64,000 nt of DNA from contig JAOANR010000002.1 in assembly GCA_030278955.1 (NCBI GenBank), forward strand, positions 26,150,057-26,214,056, written 5' to 3'. The first letter of the stretch is position 1. Each line of letters opens with the position of its first letter. Origin of the DNA: Hygrophila difformis. Taxonomy: Eukaryota > Streptophyta > Magnoliopsida > Lamiales > Acanthaceae. A model generated the notes under the pieces. That model did not search any database. It was not told where the DNA came from and worked only from the letters and a program-made list of their open reading frames with translations. Positions 31,122 to 40,674 of the stretch are shown here, in pieces. The position numbers and the translations under genes were made by a program.

Positions 31122-31340
31122 ATTCATGTTTATTTCTCCCTATTAATGCTAATATTTTTGTTCTCTTTTGTTGTTTTGGTGACAGCTATTGGGAAAATGA
31201 GAGTACAAACTCAAATGACGAAGAGCATTTTCATGTTTATTTCTCCCTATTTTGCTAATACTTTTGTTCTCTTTTGTTGTTGTTTTGGTGACAGTTATTG
31301 GGAAAACGAGAGTACAAACTCAAATAACGAAGAGCATTTT
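31122..31340. repeat. 108-bp tandem duplication
   Basis: Two copies (about 31122-31229 and 31229-31340), roughly 90% alike by eye. Each copy holds a T-rich tract ending TTGGTGACAG, which resembles a 3' splice site, followed by TATTGGGAAAA and GAGAGTACAAACTCAAAT. It could be a duplicated exon border of a captured gene, but no protein is recognised. Confidence 0.7.
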
Positions 31341-32405
31341 GAAGGGATAAAGAGATAAGGATTATTCATAACAATACAAGAATAAATCAATTGTTGCGAC
31401 ATCTTTTTTCATGTCAAATAATCGGCGACTTCCCATTTCACTTCATCTTTTGGGGAAAGATTTGTTTGGCTATTGTTTTTGTGGAGAGATTTGTTCCACC
31501 AAGTGTAAATAATTGGATGAATTTAGTTGTTGTAGCATTAGGTTCTCACAATCTTTTGTATTTCATTCAATAAGAGATAGTCTGAAATTTGTCTATATCA
31601 TTTTTATCCATTTGTTTCTCACAATCTTTGGTGTTTCATTCAATTGAGTAGTGTATACAAATTAAACACAATGCCTAGCAAAATCTATATTTTTTGTAAG
31701 ATAAGTTTTTTATTTGAATTGAACAAATGAAAATATACTCATTTTCCACATTATTGAAATCATTTTCCAAAAAGGTAAATTATTTCTATTCTCTATTGAA
31801 ATCATATTGAAATCAAGTTATTATTTCCATATAAATTATTTCTATTTAATTCAAGTGATTACTTTACTTAATATGGAGGAATTATCGGATAAGATTACTT
31901 TTGAAATGGGAAGAAAATCGGGAAGAAAAATCAATGGATTTTTGAATTGATCAATGAATAAAATTTTGGAAACACAATATTAAATTATAAAATGGAAACT
32001 AAATTTTAGAACATGTATTTTTTTAAAAAACATAATTTTTAGTAAATAATTTCAAAAAGTCAAATTATTTCTATTCTCGATTATTAGTGAAAATGAAGCC
32101 CCGTTTTTTAGTCAATAATCCATAAAATGTATAAAAATATAATATAAAGTAATCAAATCAATGATTGATTAAGATTAAATGAAATTATGAATAATTCCTT
32201 CAATAATTATTCGCATTAACATTAATTATATTATATTCACAATTAATGTAATGATCAATGGATATTAAAACTAAATATCAATGAAGAAAATTTTGGAAGA
32301 AAATGGAAACACAATTAATAATTATTGGGTTAAATTATTAAAATCGGGAAGAAATACCAATGGATTTTTGAATCGATCAATGAAGAAAATTTACTTTAGG
32401 ATATT

Positions 32406-33725
32406 TGTAACACCCCGGTTTTTGGTCACCCAGGTCGGGATGTCACCGCCACACCTCCCTAGCAAGACACGGTTTCTCCGAGCTTGCTAAAGAGATGCAA
32501 GGCTATGGTTTTTCAGAATTTAAAACATTCAAACAGCCCATTCATATATAGTTTAAAAATAATATATCAAAGTTGCAGCGGAAATTAATAATTACATATG
32601 TATAATGCAGCGGAATTTAAAATTGGGCCAACATGGCCAAAATACGGGTTAAACAGGCCCGTTCATGCAATTTCTAGTCTAACGCAACATTTAAAAATAA
32701 TGTATTTCCCAAAATCCCCATGTATACATATGATGATGCATATCTTCGGCTCTGAAAGAAAAAAGGGAAAAACATGGTTTGGTCAGAAAAACTTGATGAG
32801 TAAGTTAACACATGCATGATTATGGGGTTTCAAAGCCATTAATTAGATTTAAAGAAAACAGGTGCATAACACCCCATAATTTAATTTATTTATCTAATAA
32901 TAATTTAATTGCATAATTTAAAAGACAGGGATTTCATAAGATCGTAAATATAGCTTGCAGATAATTAAATGAATTGACATAAATTTAAAAACACAATTTA
33001 ACCGAAATTTAATTTAAACAAATGTCTCGCTTCATTTCTTTCACCGATCACCATCGCTAGGGCTCTTATGTCCACCAGCCTTACGCTCGGGCTCTTATGT
33101 CCACGAGTATCATGGTCAATCTTTTAATAGGTTCATTACGTCCGCTAGCCTTACAATCAATATGTCGCTAGGGCTCTTATGTCCACTAGCCATACACTTG
33201 GGCTCTTATGTCCCAAGCCGTAGACAACATTGACAGTATCCAGCTTAGTCATAACCCACAATGTTTTAATCTTCTCTTTATTTAGAAATATCAATTTCAC
33301 AAATTTAGTTTGTTTCTAAAAATATACTATCTCAGGACGCTATTCGCTCCGATATCATTTAAAATCCTTTTCAACAAGATTTTCAAGATTTGACTTGGTC
33401 GAAACCACAGTTTACTCAAAAATTAATTAAAAATCGGTTTTAAGTCGGAATATTCTGAAATTTGACCAGTGACTTGAAAACACAGAGATGAACAAGTTTC
33501 ATGTTTTAAGTTTTTCGATCCAAGGTACGGAAGTTAGTCAAAAATGTCAATTTCTAACAGGTCACAAATCTGTCCGAATCTTTATGACAACAGTTCCTAA
33601 ATTTCGAGATCTACCATAGCAAACTAACTCCAAATTTGATGAAATTTTATAGGGAGATGCTTAAGACATATATCTACAACTTTCATGTTCAACAGAAGAT
33701 CTAAAGTGACAGGCCCAATCTTAAT
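32406..33725 (-). repeat. LTR H fragment (Tekay-like, F-type end)
   Basis: Begins (plus view) TGTAACACCCCGGTTTTTGG, the F-type LTR end, and follows F for about 500 bp with moderate divergence. At 33050-33225 it carries a minisatellite of the B type (CTCTTATGTCC centre) instead of the F type. It is cut near 33700-33725 by the copia LTR; the rest is missing. The exact border could not be fixed. Confidence 0.82.
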
Positions 33726-34548
33726 ATGTATAACCATGTAAGAGTTGTTTGAGCGATGTCTCAACAACCTGCAAACCACAACCAGAGGCAAACACAAACA
33801 GAGTGTGGAAAATTAAACAAGAACACAAGAGTTTGATCACCCAGTTCGATCCACTGATCTACATCTGGGGGCTCCAAGCCAGGGATTCACTAAATCTCCA
33901 CCAAACGGATTGAACAAGAGTCAACCACACCTTACATACCCTTACATTCCAATGAACTCTCCTATCTACCCAAATAGACTAGAAGAACACATGGGAGCAT
34001 CAACTATCTACCCAAATGCACTCAATTCATCGGCAGGTATTTAGGTGGTGTTTGTGGAATCTAGCTAATCAAACAAGTTAAGCTCAATGGTGCTAAAACA
34101 CCTACAATACACACGGATTGTGTTTACAAAGGATAAACTTAGAAATGCCTAAACACAATCTCAATTACCCCATGAAAATGTAGAAGACTCAACAGCTAAA
34201 GATATACCAGTAGCAGGATGGTTGTTGGTGCCTTCTGCAAACAATGAATAACAGGGGGCTTTGCTTCAGCTCTCAATACACCATAATCCCAGCTTTCGAT
34301 TCTGCTAATGCTCTGTAAAATATGCTGTGATTGCGGCTACAAACTCTCTCAATCCCTCAATGACGAAGACAAGTATTTATATGGGTTTTAAGGCCCATCT
34401 AAAACCCTCTAAGACCTGCTAGGGGAAATGCCACGTCACTGTACTATTCTGTGTTTTTCCAGTGAAGATAAGAGAGCGTTGTTGGCAAGATGTTGCAACA
34501 ACGGCAAATATGACGAACATCGTCACAATACTAAAAATATCCCTAACA
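33726..34548 (-). repeat. SIRE-like copia 3' LTR
   Basis: On the minus strand it starts TGTTAGGGATATTTTTAG at 34548, right after the purine tract AAAGGGGGAGAT (34549-34561). A TATA box, CATATAAATAC, is at about 34372-34381 on the minus strand, so transcription would start near 34345. The end near 33726 is inferred from loss of similarity to LTR H and a TG dinucleotide; there is no second LTR to compare. Confidence 0.75.
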
Positions 34549-34890
34549 ATCTCCCCCTTTGTGGAGATGATCGGGCCAAGTAGTCAAAACAGTGGAGAAA
34601 GCACAGAAAGTCATAATCAGATCAAAGAGCATCAGAATCTCAACATACATACATGCCAAAGAGTATAGTAGCTGAAGAAGAATAAGGCATAATCAAAATT
34701 ATCCAACCATAAGAGATAATCCCATAACAAATATCCAGAAAATATCCATGAGAGTATTCAACAATAATAGACCAGACAAAATATCCATCACAAAAGTCTG
34801 AAAGAGGCAAAACAGAAAGTTGTTCCAACATCAGTAAGATGACCAAGCCCTGCGATCCTTTCCCACTGTAACTCCCCATTACTTGGCAGA

Positions 34891-36562
34891 TCAAGGGGTA
34901 TCCTCAGAGTCATCCTCCCCCTCAGCTGGAGCATCAAAAGAGTGTGGAAGTAAAGGAACCAGCTTGCGCACCTTCCTCTTCAGCCCCATTTGCTTATCAT
35001 TCAGGATGCCCAATCCCTTCTCAACCTGTTGCAGCTCACTTTGAATATGGTCAACCAAGGCAAACCCAAGCTTTTGAGGACCAAGCTTGAAGTCATTGTG
35101 AAGACCCTTAAGCTTATCAGAAGGCAAATGTTTTTTGACCTTGATGAAGGTTTCATTTGGAGCAAGCAAATGGCAAGAATGAGCTAACAGAGTGATGAGG
35201 GCAGGATAGGGCAATTGGGTATTCTTTTCAATTTTATCATGAGAGAACTTCAACATATGCTTAATGATCAGGTAACCATAGTTGAGTATCTCAGGACATT
35301 CATCAATGGAATACAAGAATTTTCCCATGAGAGAACTAAGCTGGCTAGCATTAGAAGTAGGCAAGAAGTTTGAAGCACCGATCCTAAATAGGCAATTGAA
35401 CTTCATAGACAGATCAGAGGGACTCATAGCACGTCTACCAAAAGCAGATTTCTTAGAGGCAGAAATAGTATAGGCTATGGTCGCTAACTCAGCATTAAGC
35501 AAATCAAAAGGATTGTTCATATCAGTGTTGGTAGGAAGTTCCAACAACTCATTCAAAACAGAGGGTGTAAGATCAATCTGTTCGCCACGAAGGTAAATCA
35601 TACAGTACCAAGGGGAGACAGGATCAAGGATATCAGGATGCAGATTGGCATAAAATTCACGAACAATACTAGGAGAATAACGCTTGAGTAGTAGCCCAAA
35701 CAGAAAGATGCTTCTTCTCCAAATATTCAGAAAATCCAATTTGATCATAATACGGGTGCACATAGCATTCCTCAGATATGAAACCACGAGAGTTTAAGGA
35801 TTCCAAGGCATACCTTTCTCCATCAGCAGAGAAATAGAGAGGAGAATGGGCATCAGACTCATTTAGAACAGGGACGGACTTCTTCTTAGGAGCACCCTTC
35901 CGAGGCTTCTTCTTCGAAGGTTGTTTGGACGTAGTTGGAACAGCCTTGCGCTTCCCTTTCTCATGAACCTTTCTCCGAAGATCATCCAGAGGGATATCAT
36001 CAGGATCAATGTGGGATGGTTGTTCCTGAGTCATCGGAACATCCTCAGTAGGAGACCCAGCAAAAGGAACTTGCTGAGCAGAACCCGAGTGAAGTGGAGT
36101 GTTGGTTTCAGGATCCAACATCAGTAAACCATCACCAGTAGCAACTACCGAAGGCGAGAGGGGAGAACTGGAGCCAGGAGGAACAGGGATGGACGGAGAC
36201 GCACCGGGGGCAGGGACCGAAGGAGGTGTCGGACTTCCAGCACCCGAGTTAGGGTTTGCTGTTGTCGGAACACCCGCTGTTGGATCTGCGCCGGCCGATG
36301 GAGTCTCGACATTGTCCGAAGTAGGCTGAGGGTTAGAACCCTTCTCAACATCAGTATTGACCTCCATGTTTGCGTCGTCGGGGTCAGCAACAAAGTAATC
36401 ATCTACGGCAGCATCGACGTCGTCTTGCGCATCCTCAAATTGGTCTTCTCCGGGCGACTGATCAGCGGCAAGACGAGCTCGATAAAGAGAATCATCAACC
36501 GCGAGGGGTTGAGCATCCACGACTTCATCAGGGTTGACATTCGAGATGGAAGGAGACGCCAT
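34891..36562 (-). pseudogene. Extra ORF downstream of copia pol (plant transposon-protein domain), one frameshift
   Basis: Frame 1 (36562 to about 35700) starts MASPSISNVNPDEV and is acidic, Pro/Ser/Thr-rich and then lysine-rich (KKKPRKGAPKKKS, possibly a nuclear signal). Frame 2 (about 35720 to 34891) carries the globular part with YSPSIVREFYANLHPDI, YLRGEQIDLTPSVLNELL and YPALITLLAHSC, the pattern of the 'putative plant transposon protein' domain. A single frameshift near 35700 separates them. In SIRE-like elements an ORF in this place has been called envelope-like, but I see no signal peptide or membrane segment. Role unknown. Confidence 0.75.
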
Positions 36563-36770
36563 TTGCGAGAGGATTTCAAATTTTGAAAAAAGAGGGGAAT
36601 CGGGAGAGAAACGCAGAGACGAACTGGGGAGAGAGAGTGGAGACGTGCAGTAGGAATGAGTGCACTGGAAACCGTCTCAATCGATTTAAGACAACTCCCC
36701 CTGGGCCTGGGTTTGGGCCGAAATAAATATAAATCCAAGAAATGCAGTGGCCCACCCAAGTTATAGCCCA

Positions 36771-37514
36771 CTAGTGAGAAAAGCAGAGGCCCAAACTGCG
36801 CCTCAATAATTCAAACCGAGAAGTCTCCAAGTTCTTCGTATGGATGTCTGCAAGTTGTTCCAACGACGAGAGATGTTGAATCTTGCACAGACCATCCTCT
36901 ACCAAATTTCGAATGAAATGGAACCTGATGTCAATGTGTTTACTCCGATTGTGCTGTACTGGATTCCTGGAGATGTTTATGGCACTGGTGTTGTCACAGT
37001 GAATAAGAAAATCATCCAAGGAGATACCATAATCAAGGAGCATTTGTCGCATCCAAATCAACTGAGTACAACAATGAGCAGCAGCTATATATTCGGCTTC
37101 CGCATTACATAAAGCAACAACATTTTGTTTTTGAGAATACCAGCTGTATAAGTTCTGTCCGAGATAGAAACAACCACCAGTAGTTGATTTGCGGTCGTCG
37201 GAACAACCAGCCCAGTCAGAGTCTGTGTAGCCAATTAGCTCAAGTGAGGAGCGTGTAGAATACCAGAGACCAAGGCCAGAAGTGCCTTTAATATATCGAA
37301 GAATCCTTTTTACAGCACGAAGGTGAGATTCTTTAAGATCTGATTGATACCGAGCGCACACACCAACACTGTAAGAGATATCCGGACGACTAGCAGTGAG
37401 ATACAAAAGGCTACCAATAATGTTGCGATACATTTTCTGATTAACCGAAATCCCAGATTCATCTTTGGTAATCTTGTCATGCTGACCACGGGGTGATCTA
37501 GCAGTCTTGCAATC
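36771..37514 (-). pseudogene. pol: Copia RNase H, C-terminal part of pol
   Basis: About 247 codons in frame. The region starts near KTARSPRGQHDK and includes MYRNIIGSLLYLTASRPDI, GYTDSDWAGC (catalytic Asp), YIAAAHCCTQLIWMRQML, HCDNTSAINISRNPV and KHIDIRFHFIRNLV, the standard Ty1/copia RNase H series, ending LRRSLGLCFSH. The N-terminal side is cut at 37514 by LTR G, so RT and integrase are absent. The remaining frame itself has no stop. Confidence 0.92.
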
Positions 37515-40043
37515 TGTAATACCCGAGAATTTTCTAACATAAAATAAAACAATAATTAAATAAATAAACAATAAATAAAATAAATACAATAAATAAATGA
37601 ATCCAGCAAATAACTAAATAAATAAAGATAAGGAAATGAGAAATGAGATTTAACTTAAAAAGGAAATTAATCAAATAAAAAGAATTGATTAAGGATAAGT
37701 AAATTGTACACCAAAACCCGACACCAATGAACTCGAGAATTCGAGTCCAAACATAAATTATACGGGGTTCCCACTTCCGTAAACCCGAAGATACCTCGGA
37801 AATCGGAATACGGGAGCTTAGAGGGATAGAAGTCCGAAAGAGAGGAGGAAAGGCACGAAGGATCGCACGACCCGCCCGGACCGAAGTCCAGGCGAGTGCC
37901 GCGCGGTGGCCGCGCGGTCAAAGGGGAGAAGCCGCGCCACGACCGCGCCGTTGGACAGATTTGCCCGTGCGAGATTTTCTCGCCCGAATCCGAATTTTCC
38001 GACTTCGGTTGAACACCATTCGGCTCAAGACTCTTAGGGGCAGACCTTGGGCGTCCCTAGGTCTTGTTTACCTATAAATAAGCCCTCTTAAAAGCTCTGA
38101 ACACTTTTCCAAAACCCTACAACTCTCTATACGTCGAAAACCCTAATTCTGGAGTCGTCGGAGGCACAAAACCAAGGCGAGACTGATTTGGACGAAAATC
38201 AGAGTCTCCTAGACGTCGTGGTAAGTTCCGATCCATTCGTCTCTTACGTTTTGATTCGAAAACGAATCCTCACCTTCTTATTTTTCTTTCTACGCCCCGA
38301 ATCGGATTTAGAACGTAGAACCCGACGAACGGAGAGGATAGACGGAGGACTGGAAGCCACGCCTTCGTAATAGACAATCCCGGATATCTACAAATCTGTA
38401 AGTTAATGCTTACATGGTTTTGGGTGTAATTAAAGCACGAAACCTAAAAGCTTAATCGAATCTTGCGAAAATCTGTCATTGAATGTTTTCTACCGGCGCA
38501 ACAGTTTTGACGAATTTTTCCGAACCTTAAAACGACTTCAAACGGAAAAACATAAAACACCAAAAACGTTCCTAAGGCTTAGAACTATCTACTATAAAAT
38601 TTTCATAATTTTTTAGAGACGATTTGATAGGTGAAAACCAACCGAAACCGAACTGCTTGAAATTAGATCTTGAAATTCTTGACAGAACTTAGGTCCGATC
38701 TTGATCATGTTTCCGACATTAGTTCTAGACAAATTTGGATCTTTGGCCGAACATGAAAGTTGTAGATAAATGTCTTAAGAAGGTCTCTGTAAAATTTCAT
38801 TAACTTTGGAGTTTATTTGCTATGTTAGATCTTGATAATCTTGAACTGCTGTATACGAATTTCGGACAGATTTAGGTTATGACGAAAATTGACGTTTTTG
38901 ACCTGATTTAGTATCTTGGATTGAAAAAGTTAAAACACGAAAGTTGTTCATCTCGATGTTTTTGAGTCAGTGGTGAAATTTCAGAATTTTTGGATTTAAA
39001 TTCGATTTTTACTGAATTTTAGAGTAAACTGTGGTTGACCGAGTCAAATCTTGAAATCTTGTTGAAACGGTGAAACTAGCCTTTAAGGTTTAAACGAGTA
39101 GAAGACTCTTTGAAATAATTATATGAAATCTGGAAATTAGGAAATCCCCTTTACAAACTTGATCTTTAAAATTAGGGGGTGAGTGCTCTGCAGGGTGCCC
39201 TCCTAACGATTCACTTCGTGCCTATATGGACGATGGTGACCCCGCGCGAAATATTTGAGATATGTTGCTAAAACGGCATGAGATATATGGCCTACACTCT
39301 CGTGAATATCCTTATGGGTTTCTCGAGGCTCCGAAGTGGTACTGGGTATGGCAGATACGGCTGCGGCCGCCGGTTTCCGGCTAAATTGACGAGATTGCGA
39401 AGCAATCGTGAAATACTTTGACGAGATTGCGATGCAATCGTGAAATATCTGAAATACTAAATCTTGGGAGTAATGGAGATAGTTAAATATTTTAATTGTT
39501 GTTCTTTAAATTATTAAATGCTTTATTTAATTTAATTATGGCTTCAGTTAAATTATTTATGAATATTATCATGCTTTTATGTAAGTATTAAATTAATGGC
39601 TTTTAAACCCTACGATCATGCATGTGTTAACTTACTCAGCAAGTTGTGCTGACCAAACCATTCTATTTCCCTTTTTCTTTACAGAGTATGTGGAATGATC
39701 ATGAGCACGTTCATGCATGGGGGAACCATATTTTTGCAAACTTTATTACTTAAATTCTTGCATTAGACATTAGAATAAACGGGCATGTTTAACCCATGTT
39801 TTGACCACGTTGGTCGTATTTACATTTCCGCTGCAATATTATACTTAAATACTATTTCCGCTGCGCTATGATATTATTATTTTCGAGATTATATTGTATG
39901 GGCTGTTTGCAAATATTTTCAATGCTTTTAAATACCGAAATACCTAGCCTTGCATCTCTTTAGTAAGCCGGAGAAACCGTGTCTTACTAGGGAGATGTGG
40001 CGGTGACATCCCGACCAGGGTGACCAAAAACCGGGGTGTTACA
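37515..40043 (+). repeat. LTR G (Tekay-like, plus strand)
   Basis: 2529 bp from TGTAATACCCGAG to GGGGTGTTACA, inserted into the copia RNase H; the preceding 5 bp are CAATC, with no partner in the window. Landmarks: GC-rich patch at 37850-37965, TATA box CTATAAATAAG at about 38083, 5' splice site CGTG/GTAAGT at 38221, hairpin repeats at 39355-39450, hairpin CAGCA/TGCTG at 39637-39651, branch-point-like CTGAC and 3' splice site CTTTACAG at 39684. Start and body are F-like. Confidence 0.9.
39355..39450 (+). repeat. Short hairpin repeats of G LTR
   Basis: One GCCGG-TTT-CCGGC hairpin (shared with LTR D) followed by two near-identical units with perfect 6-bp stems, GATTGCGAAGCAATC and GATTGCGATGCAATC, each followed by GTGAAATA. 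The position is 593-688 bp from the LTR 3' end. Confidence 0.8.
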
Positions 40044-40426
40044 AGTTGGTATCAGAGACCGTCTATTTTTAAACTATTATTTTTAAACCCTTATTATTTT
40101 TTTTAAACTACTATTAATATTTTGACTATTATTTTAAATTTTAAAGTATTATTTCCATGGAGGAATTTTTATTTTAAAACCCATGGAAAAAAAAATATAT
40201 ATATAGTGCATTAAATTATTTTTGGGGGGAAATCATCATTTGCATTTGCATATTGCATCTCTTTTATGTAGAGAACTTAGAATCTTGGCGAATTTTAACT
40301 TAGAATCTTGGCGAATTTCAACTTAGAATCTTGGCGAATTTCAACTTAGAATCTTGGCGAAGTTTAACCTAGAATCTTGGCGAATATTAACTTAGATCTC
40401 TTGCTTGCGCTAGATGGCTAGTCAAG
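40044..40426 (+). other. Primer-binding site and leader of element G, truncated
   Basis: TGGTATCAGAG at 40047-40057 is the tRNA-Met primer-binding site. The leader includes a run of ATTTTAACTTAGAATCTTGGCGA-like units (about 40270-40395), the reverse complement of which is at 57720-57790 in F. At about 40427 it switches into Athila gag sequence in the opposite orientation, across about 13 bp of shared TCCGTCTTCTGGC. Confidence 0.85.
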
Positions 40427-40674
40427 ATATGATTCCGTCTTCTGGCTTCTGCCCTCAGTTGGCGAGCGGTCCTTTCTATTTCTAGATCGAACGGTAGCTC
40501 CGGCAATGTGTTCCTCCTCCGTTGCATAAGCAGTTGGTATCAAGATTTTGACAGTACCTGTACAATCCCCAAGTTAGTGATGGTTTGATAGTAAATACAA
40601 AGACTATCTATGAGTAAATCAGGAGTGTAATTCTCCTAGTAAACGGCGCTGCATCCTCCCCGGCAACGGCACCA
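40427..40674 (-). pseudogene. gag: Second Athila copy: gag start and tRNA-Asp primer-binding site
   Basis: Minus-strand ATG at 40527 begins MQRRRNTLLELPFDLEIERT, matching the gag start of the main copy; it is cut at 40427 by the junction with element G. The primer-binding site is at 40657-40674 (plus TCCCCGGCAACGGCACCA), one mismatch from the tRNA-Asp complement. Only about 33 codons of gag remain. Confidence 0.85.

Larger units (their letters stand above)
29408..32405 (-). mobile_element. Athila-like LTR fragment plus unassigned DNA
   Basis: Starts right after LTR E. The first 300 bp match the Athila-like region at 43062-43300, with shared words such as AAAACTGTAT, CGGTGAAGGGACC and CATTA-TCTGTG, in the same direction. 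A palindrome array follows at 29940-30575. From about 30600 to 32405 the DNA is AT-rich; a plus-strand TATA box CCTATAAATTTG lies near 31017 and a 108-bp tandem duplication at 31122-31340. A 40-60-bp motif with AATGGATTTTTGAAT occurs twice (about 31930 and 32355). I recognise no gene. The border between Athila-like and other DNA is uncertain. Confidence 0.6.
33726..37514 (-). mobile_element. SIRE-like Ty1/copia element, 3' part
   Basis: Minus-strand copia fragment: end of RNase H (36771-37514), an extra ORF downstream of pol (34891-36562), a purine tract and the 3' LTR. The extra ORF after pol is characteristic of the SIRE/Maximus lineage. The 5' part is missing because LTR G inserted at 37515 and the far side was lost. 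The lower border is approximate; 33702 is an alternative. Confidence 0.85.

Noticed and set aside
34640..35473. Plus-strand ORFs opposite the copia extra ORF
   Set aside because: Shadows of the minus-strand frames, whose protein has family-like motifs.
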